Below the pieces are notes generated by a model. That model ran no database searches, was not told the origin of the DNA, and saw only the letters and a list, made by a program, of their open reading frames with translations. From Defluviitaleaceae bacterium (lineage in GTDB: Bacteria; Bacillota_I; Bacilli_A; MOL361; Turicibacteraceae): DNA of 48,388 nucleotides. Below, one piece after another: positions 1-7,290 of this stretch (positions are counted from its first letter, which is position 1; the number at the start of each line of letters is the position of its first letter). The stretch lies in assembly GCA_009778135.1 (NCBI GenBank), contig WRKJ01000102.1, positions 1 through 48,388 of the forward strand, in the 5' to 3' direction. Made by a program: the position numbers and the translations under genes.

Positions 1-74
1 GATTCTTTAAACGCTTAAGCTTTTTCTGTTGTTAAGTTGATACTTGATTAACCGGTATCCTCGAGTGTCACCTT

Positions 75-114
75 AACATGAAAACATAGAAGCCTTGCTC
101 TACCTTTTCATGTT
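75..114. terminator. Inverted repeat downstream of tail chaperone gene
   Basis: AACATGAAAA at 75-84 pairs perfectly with TTTTCATGTT at 105-114 around a 20-base loop. It lies about 40 bp after the stop codon of the leftward tail gene. There is no long T run on either side, so it may be a processing or regulatory hairpin rather than a full terminator. Confidence 0.4.
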
Positions 115-154
115 AGGGAGAAACGCTAAACAAATCGTCTAAGGTAGCCAGTTC

Positions 155-481
155 TTATGACTCACTACCCAGACTCGTATTTGCTTTTAACATCATCTTT
201 TTCAAATCACCGTATGGCTTCATTGCTGGTTGATGTTGCGTTGGCTTCATCTTGCCATCATGGGGATCTTTAAAAAAGTCATTAAACGTTTTAAAATAAG
301 GAACCGTCTTCTTGCCCCGCTGTTTTGTTGCTTTCACTTGCATATTTAACCATGCCTGAATATGTAAATCTCGTTGTTTATCAACCAGTTGTAATTGAAC
401 TGCCTTCATCATCAGAAAGTATTGCTTTAATGTCACCCTTCCTAATGTGACAGGGTCGTAAATTTGACAATAACGCATCAT
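155..481 (-). CDS. Phage tail assembly chaperone, frameshift-extension half
   Basis: This frame is open from its stop at 155 and encodes about 108 residues from the first ATG. It continues upstream without a stop through the end of the neighbouring chaperone gene, in the -1 frame relative to that gene. In siphophages the second tail-chaperone ORF is usually made only as a -1 frameshift fusion (the lambda gpG/gpGT arrangement), and size, order and frame all fit. No convincing ribosome binding site precedes the ATG-ATG at 481, which supports expression by slippage. The chaperone would coat the tape measure protein during tail assembly; the tape measure gene would lie left of the window. The family is inferred from position more than from motifs. 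Confidence 0.6.
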   Translation of the reverse strand: MMRYCQIYDPVTLGRVTLKQYFLMMKAVQLQLVDKQRDLHIQAWLNMQVKATKQRGKKTVPYFKTFNDFFKDPHDGKMKPTQHQPAMKPYGDLKKMMLKANTSLGSES

Positions 482-528
482 TTCTACCTTGAGATCATCT
501 ATGATTTGCAGGCTTACAGGACCGGAAG

Positions 529-873
529 TTATGTCTTCTTGCTTAATTGTCCCAGTTTCTTCATGTTGAAACGGGTAATCGGTGACTTCTCTAATTGTGA
601 CAAAAAATCGGTCATCAGTGCCTCAATATCTGCTTCTGTTTCAAGGTATTTCTTAACCTCTTCTTCTTTTACTTTTGTGCCAGTTAACGTACCCGCCATG
701 ATCAGATCAACAAGAATCAATGGATTCCCGAGTTCAATTTGAGCCACAACATAGGTTAATCCTTGTCCGAGTTTAAAGCCATTTTGTTCAACATAATACT
801 TTTTATCTAAGTAGTTAATAAAATCTAATCCAAAATATAAGTCATAATCTTTGTTGTTAATTGTTAAGTTCAT
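529..873 (-). CDS. Phage tail assembly chaperone (TAC)
   Basis: This encodes a 114-residue protein with the small acidic helical character of siphophage tail assembly chaperones. The N-terminus is a short beta-rich stretch (LTINNKDYDLYFG), followed by a helical core with an IxxL-rich middle and a basic end. It follows the major tail protein gene, which is the normal order in long-tailed phages. An AGAGGAG-type site precedes the ATG. A T_TTT_TTG slippery heptamer lies inside the gene about 24 codons before the stop, so part of translation probably continues into the next frame. Gene order makes the role likely, although there is no catalytic motif to confirm it. Confidence 0.65.
   Translation of the reverse strand: MNLTINNKDYDLYFGLDFINYLDKKYYVEQNGFKLGQGLTYVVAQIELGNPLILVDLIMAGTLTGTKVKEEEVKKYLETEADIEALMTDFLSQLEKSPITRFNMKKLGQLSKKT
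601..607 (-). other. Probable -1 ribosomal frameshift site T_TTT_TTG
   Basis: Read on the minus strand, the chaperone codons GAT TTT TTG contain the canonical X_XXY_YYZ heptamer T TTT TTG in the correct phase. After slipping back one base, the -1 frame stays open through the annotated stop at 529-531 and joins the downstream ORF ending at 155. The fusion would be about 89 residues of chaperone plus about 149 residues. Confidence 0.6.
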
Positions 874-908
874 TGTTTTTTCTCCTCTGAGTTTAATTTT
901 TAATTGAA

Positions 909-955
909 TAAAGGTGGCACTAGACCTTTTCTATGCGTGGCTAGACCACCTTTTT
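909..955. terminator. Hairpin between tail protein and chaperone genes
   Basis: AAAGGTGG at 910-917 pairs with CCACC(TTT) at 946-953, with a further CTAG-containing inner match. It lies in the 144-bp gap between the major tail protein and chaperone genes. It could be a partial terminator that lowers chaperone expression relative to the highly expressed tail tube protein. Confidence 0.4.
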
Positions 956-1017
956 CATGCGTTTAATGTAAGTTAAGGTGCCATGACGATGTTTACTTAT
1001 CGTGCATAAGCAAGCAC

Positions 1018-1524
1018 CTATCCCGTTTTTGTTGTATCTGAAAATTGGTATTGAACAACAGTTGCTTGGTCTTCTGTTAATGTGGCATTCCCACGCACAC
1101 CAGCGCCATTTATGGCAACAGATAATGAAATTTCAACACTGTCTTCTGCTCCAGCTGATTCACTCCATTCAGTTAAATAGCCTTGGAAGTAAGTCGCTGG
1201 GAATTGATCTCCACCTGTCATTGTTGGCTCTGTTTTGTCGATGTCCCACAGTTCAATTAATTCGCCATCTAAAAATGCTTCATACATCTTCTCACGAACT
1301 GCATCATGACTCGCCATCAATGTGGTTAACGAATACTCGACAACCAAATCTGCTAGTGAATTGATGTTTCCATCTTTTGTAATCGTAGCTTCTGCATCTC
1401 TCGTCATTGATTTTTCATGGCTGGTTTGGAATGCCATGCGTCCTGCTGTTGCTTCATGGCGTAGTGAATATGGGCGCATTAACATAATGCGGTTTGCACC
1501 TCTTAATGGTGTATTTGACATCAT
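1018..1524 (-). CDS. Phage major tail protein, TP901-1 family
   Basis: This encodes a 168-residue tail-tube subunit. The sequence has the features of the TP901-1-type major tail proteins: an N-terminal arm with RIMLMRPYS and a central beta-sandwich. The C-terminal half contains YLTEWSESAGAEDSVEISLSVAINGAG-like strands typical of tube proteins. Length (about 170 residues) matches the family. The ATG at 1524 is preceded by AAAGGAG at a good distance. It heads a leftward tail operon. No portal, capsid or head-tail connector gene is seen upstream, so this is either a prophage remnant or a tail-like particle locus whose remaining genes lie to the left. Confidence 0.75.
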   Translation of the reverse strand: MMSNTPLRGANRIMLMRPYSLRHEATAGRMAFQTSHEKSMTRDAEATITKDGNINSLADLVVEYSLTTLMASHDAVREKMYEAFLDGELIELWDIDKTEPTMTGGDQFPATYFQGYLTEWSESAGAEDSVEISLSVAINGAGVRGNATLTEDQATVVQYQFSDTTKTG

Positions 1525-1547
1525 AAATTTCTCCTTTACGCGCTCAT

Positions 1548-1691
1548 TTAATTGAGCTTGCGTTTGATTGATATTTCAACTGTTGTTTCATGTCTAACAG
1601 TCGATAAAACGACTTGTCGTAAGTGCGTTACGCTTGTGTCATCTAGACTTATTTTTCGATTCAAGTTTCTTTCCTTCAATTTTTTTCCCAT
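1548..1691 (-). CDS. Possible 47-codon ORF ahead of the major tail gene
   Basis: An ATG at 1691 opens a 47-residue frame ending at 1548, just before the ribosome binding site of the tail protein gene. The first ATG has no clear ribosome binding site, but an internal TTG is preceded by GAAGGAAAG at good spacing and would give about 38 residues. The C-terminal part (VVLSTVRHETTVEISIKRK) looks protein-like. It could be the 3' remnant of a head-tail connector gene or chance. I do not recognise it. Confidence 0.25.
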   Translation of the reverse strand: MGKKLKERNLNRKISLDDTSVTHLRQVVLSTVRHETTVEISIKRKLN

Positions 1692-2004
1692 CTACGGGAC
1701 TCGTTTGAAAAGTTCACTTAAATCTTGATGCTATCTATTCAATTGTAAGGTTAGCTTGATCAGAGCCAATCATATCGATATGTGAAAGCGAGTCGATTGC
1801 TTGCTTTCTGATAACATTTTAGCACATGACTTGCTTAAAAAGGTCGCATACAATTTTACATTTTACAAATACAAATTTTTATTTCGTTTGAGACGTCGAA
1901 TTTCTCCCGATTTATACCCATTACAAATCAGGGATTATCATGATTTAGTCGTCGAATTTTCAATTGATTTATGACTTTATTATATATTATAAGGAATGAT
2001 TTAA
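1692..2004. other. Intergenic region with direct-repeat copy 1
   Basis: No convincing gene is present. Bases 1795-1844 are copy 1 of a 50-bp direct repeat (see 2595-2644). The right part is AT-rich and leads into the lipoprotein gene, with TATATATTATAAGG just before its ribosome binding site. Confidence 0.5.
1795..1844 (+). repeat. 50-bp direct repeat, copy 1
   Basis: This matches 2595-2644 at about 46 of 50 positions and lies exactly 800 bp from it. On the minus strand it contains TGCTAAAAT, which could be an extended -10 box pointing toward the tail genes. Confidence 0.8.
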
Positions 2005-2424
2005 ATGTTAAAGAAATTTTCACTATTTTTCACTGCTTTGCTGTTTGCTATACTTTTCAGCTCATGCTCTGAACAGATACATGACGATGCAATTTATGAT
2101 TTGGTTTCAATAGAAGTAATTTTTGATGGTGAGTATATTGTCGAAACGATAGAAAACAACCATGCTAATGATGTTCATTTATCTCACCCAATTCTAGAAC
2201 AAAAAGTCGATAATGAGTGGGTTCTTATCCCTGCATATCTCTGGTTTGATTTTGAAGACGAAGGTGTTATGGTTTCTCCAAATGAAATTAGACACTTTAA
2301 GTCTTCTGTGCCTACCTTAGAAAATCCAAGCAATGGTTACTTTAGATACAGTAGGCAGGTAAGAATAGGTGATTCAGACGATATTAATTATTTAAGAGAC
2401 GAATTTTCAATTCCGTTAAATTAA
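2005..2424 (+). CDS. Small lipoprotein of unknown function
   Basis: The 139-residue product begins with a lipoprotein signal peptide (KKFSLFFTALLFAILFSSC), the lipobox cysteine being at about residue 21. It would be anchored to the outer face of the membrane. The mature part alternates beta-strands and acidic patches, including an immunoglobulin-like stretch around VETIENNHANDVHL, but no family is recognised. AAGGAATGATTTAAATG gives a usable start. The gene is bracketed by 50-bp direct repeats and points opposite to both neighbours, so it looks like an insertion between the regulator and the tail genes. A bidirectional terminator follows. Confidence 0.7.
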   Translation: MLKKFSLFFTALLFAILFSSCSEQIHDDAIYDLVSIEVIFDGEYIVETIENNHANDVHLSHPILEQKVDNEWVLIPAYLWFDFEDEGVMVSPNEIRHFKSSVPTLENPSNGYFRYSRQVRIGDSDDINYLRDEFSIPLN

Positions 2425-2443
2425 ATGATTTTAAATTTCTACC

Positions 2444-2487
2444 AAAAAAATCAAGAAAAATTAAAATTACATTTTTTCTTGATTTTT
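2444..2487 (+). terminator. Intrinsic terminator after the lipoprotein gene
   Basis: AAAATCAAGAAAAA pairs with TTTTTTCTTGATTTT around a short AT loop and is followed by T residues. The A/T symmetry would let it work in both directions, so it may also end transcription of the leftward regulator gene. Confidence 0.75.
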
Positions 2488-2594
2488 CATTATGATGTTG
2501 ATTTACCACAAGTTAAGTCGTAAATCGCGAACTACAGGTGCAATGGCTACGTAAAATCCGTTTGATCTCGCATGAACTCCCACCACTCGATTTT

Positions 2595-2644
2595 GATTGC
2601 TTGTTTTTTGATAACAGTTTAGCACATGGCTTGCTTAAAAAGGT
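2595..2644 (+). repeat. 50-bp direct repeat, copy 2
   Basis: This is the second copy of the 1795-1844 repeat. It lies just beyond the 3' end of the leftward regulator gene. The pair brackets the lipoprotein gene and suggests a duplication or insertion boundary. Confidence 0.8.
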
Positions 2645-2669
2645 GAAGTGATTTTTGACTCTTAATTTT

Positions 2670-3368
2670 TTAAGGTAATTCTTTAACTTGTATTGTTTCT
2701 AACAAAGGTTGATCCAGTTCGTAAAGCAAGTCATTAATTATATGCAAACGTTCAAAACCCGACATCTCTTTTAAATCATGATCTAACAAGTAACAAATTA
2801 AAAGATCAACCGGTAACGAAAAACTTAAACAATATCCAGCTGCTCGCAAACACTGTTGAATTTCTGATAAACTCAAATCCATTGTTATAAATAAAGCAAG
2901 AATCACCTCTTTTCGTAAGTTCTCACCTTGCTTTATTCGATAAAATGTCGCTTTATGCATGCCTACATGTTCGTACAAAATACGCTGTTTACCTTTCCAA
3001 GTAGCTAATTTTTCATTAAATATTTTAGAAAATAATTCATTATTCTCATCTTGAAAGTATTCTGTTAATCTTGCAAGACCAGCTTTATTGGCAAGCTGTT
3101 CTGTTTCTAGTGCAGTTAATCCAAATAATTCTGCTGTATGTTCAATAACACAGTGCTTTTTAATTACCTGAGTCATCATACTATTAGAGTGTTTACGCCA
3201 ATAATACACATTTTGCCGAGAAATCCCTAACTCTTTCCAAATCTCATCCAATGTGCAATTATGCTTGCGCTTATGTTCAACCGCTAACCGATACAAAGCA
3301 TCCGCAAAGCTTTCCTCACAGGTTATGTCACGTTCTTTTAACCATTGTTTCATTTTTATCTGATTCAT
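2670..3368 (-). CDS. Double helix-turn-helix regulator
   Basis: This 232-residue protein carries two HTH segments. One is near residues 40-60 (LDEIWKELGISRQNVYYWRKHS). The second is near 132-150 (EHVGMHKATFYRIKQGE). Between and after them is a helical region with conserved-looking leucines and a possible ligand or dimer domain at the C-terminus. It is probably a cytoplasmic DNA-binding regulator. AAAGGTGATCAAAG places the start at 3368. The gene is transcribed toward the tail genes and is preceded by a 19-codon ORF embedded in an RNA switch, so its expression may depend on that leader. It could control the tail module or itself. Confidence 0.65.
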   Translation of the reverse strand: MNQIKMKQWLKERDITCEESFADALYRLAVEHKRKHNCTLDEIWKELGISRQNVYYWRKHSNSMMTQVIKKHCVIEHTAELFGLTALETEQLANKAGLARLTEYFQDENNELFSKIFNEKLATWKGKQRILYEHVGMHKATFYRIKQGENLRKEVILALFITMDLSLSEIQQCLRAAGYCLSFSLPVDLLICYLLDHDLKEMSGFERLHIINDLLYELDQPLLETIQVKELP

Positions 3369-3382
3369 CTTTGATCACCTTT

Positions 3383-3442
3383 CTACAAAACTTGCAGAAA
3401 GGAAATCACATCAAAGATAATAGGTGAAAGGTATGAAGACAT
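3383..3442 (-). CDS. 19-residue hydrophobic peptide, leader or toxin-like
   Basis: AAGGAGG (complement of 3452-3458) sits 9 bases before an ATG that encodes MSSYLSPIIFDVISFLQVL and then TAG, 14 bases before the regulator start codon. The peptide is short and hydrophobic, like type I toxins, leader peptides and linear pheromones. The ribosome binding site and the last codons lie in opposite arms of an inverted repeat. It is probably translated when the hairpin opens, and coupled to the regulator gene. No homolog is recognised. Confidence 0.5.
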   Translation of the reverse strand: MSSYLSPIIFDVISFLQVL

Positions 3443-3502
3443 ACTTTCAAACCTCCTTCTGCAAGTTAGAATTTTCTAAACTTTTGAAAATCCAACTTGC
3501 AG
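3389..3502 (-). promoter_or_regulatory. Three-segment alternative hairpin (translational switch)
   Basis: Reading the minus strand 5' to 3', segment A is CTGCAAGTT (3502-3494), segment B is AACTTGCAG (3467-3459) and segment C is CTGCAAGTT (3397-3389). B can pair with A, with extra support from GATTTTC/GAAAAT next to it, or with C. The AAGGAGG site immediately follows B and is partly drawn into the B:C stem (AACTTGCAGAAGG with CCTTTCTGCAAGTT). This is the arrangement of an attenuator: A:B would expose the ribosome binding site and B:C would hide it. Confidence 0.6.
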
Positions 3503-3904
3503 GCGGTGGCGATCGACAGTTTGGAATAAAATGATGCAATAGAAGTACAAGCATGGCTTTCTCCTCTAAAAACACTGAAACGTCATCATCCCACTAAAAT
3601 CCCATTAAAAAGCAGTAAAAGAAAAACCCATGCAACTTCTCTTTCACTGCTTCACATTAAGTTTAAAAATGGATTGGTCGGTTTTGATCAGCCAGTAAAT
3701 GGAGAAACCAGGTAAACTCACAACATCATCTTGCTCCTTCTTTTTTAGATTTTTTACATCTTGACAGCATACAGTATTTTATTTTTTAAGAATAAACGTG
3801 TTCGTTGTATCGAAATAAGACTTTTTTTTGTTGAAAAATTCATTAAAAAGCTTTATTTTTTTACGATAACTGTTATAATAATCATCATATAGTTAAAAAT
3901 CTCA
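3503..3904. other. Intergenic region upstream of the ABC-3C operon
   Basis: No gene with a start signal is seen. A plus-strand frame from about 3532 to 3717 is open for roughly 60 codons but has no start and no recognised product; it may be a decayed gene fragment. TGTTATAAT at 3871-3879 is an extended -10 promoter element aimed at the operon starting at 4051. Confidence 0.45.
3871..3879 (+). promoter_or_regulatory. Extended -10 promoter of the ABC-3C operon
   Basis: TGTTATAAT is a TG-extended -10 element with no strong -35 at 17 bp. It precedes the first gene by about 170 bp, leaving a sizeable leader. Confidence 0.45.
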
Positions 3905-4050
3905 ATGCCTCATCGACCGCTATATCATAACAAAATAAAAGCGAAAAGTAATTGTTGTGCTTTTGGCGTGTTTTTGGACTGTTTTTGGCGTTTTCAACAG
4001 ATACTCATTCACAGTCAAAAACGAAGGCGTATCAGAAAGAGGGTGACTCT

Positions 4051-5256
4051 ATGGCTAAATACAATATTTCAACATTCATTCCCATCATCCAAAGTGGCTT
4101 AGTCGAACATAATAAACAAGAAGCTGCAGGTAGACTTTTGTTAGATGCCATCGCCATTGACGTAGAAGTCGACATCCCTGCAGAAACAATTTCAAATCTA
4201 GTCAATCAAAAAATTGACGTCCATCACAAAATAAAAAAAGCCTCCGCTAGACCCGAAGTCATGGAAGCAGCAATTGAATACTTTGAAAGTGAAGTCTTGA
4301 CTGACCTCAATCCAAACTTAACAGACGACATTTGTACAGAAATCCTTCGTTCATTAGCGCAAGATCCTTCTGTTTCCCCTAAAAAGCGTGAAGAATTAAC
4401 ATCACTTTATCACGAAGGCGCGCTTAGTCAATTTCTCACCAAAAGCTATTTATATGCGATTAATCGACCTAATAAAATCAATAAGCCTAGAAAAACGAAA
4501 AAGAACGACGCACTTACAAGTGTAGATGAATTCCCCCTCATTTATGAAGTTAACAATAAATGTCCACTTTGTGCTGATCCACTGGTCAAAAAAGTCAAAG
4601 AAAAAACGATTGAAAAGTACAAAATCGTCCATATCTTCCCCCTTGATTTAACCCCCGAAAAAACACACGCATTTCAAGAAGTGAAGCAACCTATCGAGGA
4701 TTTAACAGCCAGTGAAAACAAAATCGCCCTTTGTATCGATTGTGCCGAATCCTATCAAATTGATACAACCCTTGAAGAATATGCCTCATTACTAAAGATC
4801 AAAGACACCTACACAAAAAGCTATCGTTTACAACAAACATTGAATGGGATGGCATTAGAAGATGAAATTAAAGAAGTGATTCATGCATTAGCAAAAATCA
4901 CTTATGTAAACCAGTTGCCCCCTTTTTTGTCCTTAGAAGCCCTTGAAATTAAAAAGAAAATTCACCCGAAACATGTGATGCTCATTGATGATTTAACAGG
5001 AGATGTTTTAAAATACTATCGATTTATCGAACACACTTTTTCTCAAATCGGCAATTTCAATCTCATCGCTTCTGAAATCCAGGCCACCTTTTATCAAATC
5101 GAAAAAGACTTTTCCGATCAAATTGAAATCAAAAATCACCTAACGGAGTGGATGTTAACAAAGACAAAAATGCCACATCAAAACCGCCGTGCTTGCGAAA
5201 TTATTGTTGCTTTTTTTGTCCAAAATTGTGAGGTGTTTTATGAAATTCCCAGATAA
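4051..5256 (+). CDS. HNH-like putative effector of an ABC-three-component system
   Basis: This is a 401-residue protein. Residues 1-130 are helical. Residues 171-231 look like a treble-clef HNH nuclease: CPLC at 171-174, an HIFP motif with His194 preceded by KIV, then ENKIALC ending in CIDC at 228-231. The remainder is a helical C-terminal region. In ABC-3C systems a nuclease or other effector with a specialised C-terminal domain is encoded with a small middle component and an SMC-like ATPase, which is what follows here. I chose the ATG at 4051 because GAGGGTGA precedes it; an upstream in-frame ATG at 3952 has no such site. The second catalytic His of classic HH motifs appears replaced (VH), so activity is uncertain. 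Confidence 0.6.
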   Translation: MAKYNISTFIPIIQSGLVEHNKQEAAGRLLLDAIAIDVEVDIPAETISNLVNQKIDVHHKIKKASARPEVMEAAIEYFESEVLTDLNPNLTDDICTEILRSLAQDPSVSPKKREELTSLYHEGALSQFLTKSYLYAINRPNKINKPRKTKKNDALTSVDEFPLIYEVNNKCPLCADPLVKKVKEKTIEKYKIVHIFPLDLTPEKTHAFQEVKQPIEDLTASENKIALCIDCAESYQIDTTLEEYASLLKIKDTYTKSYRLQQTLNGMALEDEIKEVIHALAKITYVNQLPPFLSLEALEIKKKIHPKHVMLIDDLTGDVLKYYRFIEHTFSQIGNFNLIASEIQATFYQIEKDFSDQIEIKNHLTEWMLTKTKMPHQNRRACEIIVAFFVQNCEVFYEIPR

Positions 5257-5488
5257 AGTGACCCCTTATAAACAGAGCGTCATTGCTAAATTTCCGATTG
5301 TGCTTGAAAAATTACAAAAAGAAAACATGACACCAGCTACTTTATACAAAAAAGTGAAACGCCACATAGACAATACTTCCGAATTTACAAACATTTTAAC
5401 TTGTCTTTATGCCCTCAATAAAATTGACTTCATTGATGAGGAGGTGCTCTACCATGTTGAAAACCATCCAGTGCGACAAGTTTATTGA
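5240..5488 (+). CDS. Small middle component of ABC-3C system
   Basis: The 82-residue product starts at an ATG preceded by GTGAGGTG and overlaps the end of the first gene by 17 bp, a sign of translational coupling. It is predicted mostly helical with an ITL-type pattern (SEFTNILTCLYALNKIDFIDE) that resembles the small middle components linking effector and ATPase in ABC-3C operons. It also overlaps the start of the ATPase gene by 35 bp. By size and context it is probably an adaptor; sequence alone would not identify it. Confidence 0.6.
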   Translation: MKFPDKVTPYKQSVIAKFPIVLEKLQKENMTPATLYKKVKRHIDNTSEFTNILTCLYALNKIDFIDEEVLYHVENHPVRQVY

Positions 5489-7088
5489 AAACGATCAAAT
5501 TCGACCACCCATCGTTTTTAAAGCCGGTCTTAATACCATTCTTGGTGACGAATACGCTTCTAATTCAATTGGAAAGTCTACTTTCCTGATGATTCTAGAT
5601 TTTGTTTTTGGCGGCGACGATTATGTGAGGAAATCCATTGACGTTCAAGCACATATCGGCCCTCATCACATTGAATTTTCTTTTGAATTTGAAGATGGCA
5701 TGCATTACTTTTCACGTTCCACCGATAACTTTTCAATCATTCATGTTTGTAATGCCAACTATCAAGTTGAAAAGAAAATATCAAAAGACACCTATACAAC
5801 ATTTTTAAGCCAAAAGTTCAATTTAGATTTACCAGATCTCACATTGAGAAATGCCATTGGTCGTTTCTTTCGCATCTATGGTCGTGAAACATTAGATCCT
5901 AAATACCCCCTTCAACAAGCCATACGAGAGCCACAACAGATGGGGATCGATGCCTTATTGAAACTATTTGATCGCTATGAAGCAGTTAAAAGACAAAAAG
6001 AAGTAACAGCAGAAGCAGTACTAAAAGAAAAAACATTCAAAAGTGCACAAAGGTATCATTACTTGCCTTCCGTCAGTAATAAAATTCAATACACGAAAAA
6101 TGAAAAACGCATCCTTGAACTAGAAGCAGAGATCAAGCGCTTAATCAAAGAAAGTACACATGGATTCTCCCAACTTGAAACACTCCAAACAGAAAGTACA
6201 TTAGAACTGCAACAACAGTTAAAAGTTGAAAAAAGACACTATATCAATCTGATCAATGAGTTGAACACCATGGAAAACAGGCCTCATAAACAAAATGCCT
6301 TTCAAAAAGATTACGATAAATTGCAATCCTTTTTCCCAGGCATTGACATGCGGAAGCTTGAAGATATTGAACGTTTCCATCATAAAATGGGTCAGATCTT
6401 GAAAAATGAGTTTAAAGAAAAAACCGCCAGCTTGCAAAGCATGATTAACTTGTCTGCCGAACGCATTGCCCAATTAGAACTGAAAATCACTGAAATTGGA
6501 AATGCCCCTCATCTCACCCAGGTCGTCTTGACTAAACACTACCAAAAGCAAAAAGAACGAACCCAATTGCAAGCAGCCAATAAAAGCTACGACACATTAG
6601 AAACTTTGAAACGAGAAACAAAACTGTTAAAACAACTTTTAGATGAACTCACTTTAGAAATCATTTCTCAGACCGAGACAGATATCAATGCAGTTATGAA
6701 CAGCTTAAATAAACACATGAGCAACAGTAAAACGGCACCTCATCTTACCATTAGAGACGCTAATCGCTATACGTTTTCCACGCCTAATGACCGCGGGACA
6801 GGTTCCGAGTATAAAGGACTGATTCTATTTGATCTCGTTGTATTGGCTTTAACTAGCTTACCGTTACTCGTTCATGATTCAGTCCTTTTAAAACAAATTG
6901 AAGACCGCACATTGGAGGCGATTTTACGCCTTTATACCCAGACCCAAAAGCAAGTCTTTATTGTACTAGATAAACAAAGCTCTTTCTCCAAAGACATGCA
7001 ATCGATCCTAGAAAAAACGGAAGTCCTTCGCCTATTTTCTGGTGGTGGAGAATTATTCGGAACCGCTTGGAATAAAAACACCCGGTAG
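5454..7088 (+). CDS. SMC-like ATPase, DUF2326-type (ABC-3C ATPase)
   Basis: This is a 544-residue protein with an unusual Walker A, GDEYASNSIGKST at residues 31-43, followed by FLMILDFVFGG. This matches DUF2326-type and related SMC/RecN-like ATPases. Residues about 190-430 are strongly coiled-coil (long runs rich in K, E, Q and L). The C-terminal ATPase half has a hydrophobic strand ending LLVHDS, the position of Walker B. A GAGGAGGTG site sets the start at 5454. In ABC-3C systems this protein is thought to sense an invader or DNA state and release the effector. It is the last gene of the three. Confidence 0.7.
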   Translation: MLKTIQCDKFIENDQIRPPIVFKAGLNTILGDEYASNSIGKSTFLMILDFVFGGDDYVRKSIDVQAHIGPHHIEFSFEFEDGMHYFSRSTDNFSIIHVCNANYQVEKKISKDTYTTFLSQKFNLDLPDLTLRNAIGRFFRIYGRETLDPKYPLQQAIREPQQMGIDALLKLFDRYEAVKRQKEVTAEAVLKEKTFKSAQRYHYLPSVSNKIQYTKNEKRILELEAEIKRLIKESTHGFSQLETLQTESTLELQQQLKVEKRHYINLINELNTMENRPHKQNAFQKDYDKLQSFFPGIDMRKLEDIERFHHKMGQILKNEFKEKTASLQSMINLSAERIAQLELKITEIGNAPHLTQVVLTKHYQKQKERTQLQAANKSYDTLETLKRETKLLKQLLDELTLEIISQTETDINAVMNSLNKHMSNSKTAPHLTIRDANRYTFSTPNDRGTGSEYKGLILFDLVVLALTSLPLLVHDSVLLKQIEDRTLEAILRLYTQTQKQVFIVLDKQSSFSKDMQSILEKTEVLRLFSGGGELFGTAWNKNTR

Positions 7089-7219
7089 AACTTAAAAAAC
7101 TTCTGTTCATAACAAGTACGCTAAAAAAGAGAAAAAGTATAGAAAATTAGATAATTTATTTAGATTAAGAAATTTATAAATTTTTTTATAAAGAAATGAG
7201 AAAAAAAACAAAATAACAC

Positions 7220-7248
7220 TTGTAAGTTAAGTTAAAATCTGGTATAGT
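7220..7248 (+). promoter_or_regulatory. Promoter of the Agr-like peptide gene
   Basis: TTGTAA and TATAGT are separated by 17 bp. The spacer holds GTTAAGTTAAA repeats, a possible site for the LytTR regulator encoded nearby. It lies about 45 bp before the peptide's ribosome binding site. Confidence 0.6.
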
Positions 7249-7290
7249 TTTACATACAGGGGGGAAACTAAAAAAAAGGAGTTTTCTATC

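Noticed and set aside
464-1555. Plus-strand frames over the tail genes
   Set aside because: They lie opposite genes with good starts and family resemblance, and have no ribosome binding sites.
3532-3717. Open plus-strand frame ahead of the ABC-3C operon
   Set aside because: It has no start codon or ribosome binding site and no recognisable product. It may be a gene relic, but the evidence is too thin to annotate.
3952-4050. Upstream ATG extension of the HNH-like protein
   Set aside because: The added 33 residues have no ribosome binding site, are Cys/Phe-rich and unlike the rest. GAGGGTGA directly precedes the ATG at 4051.
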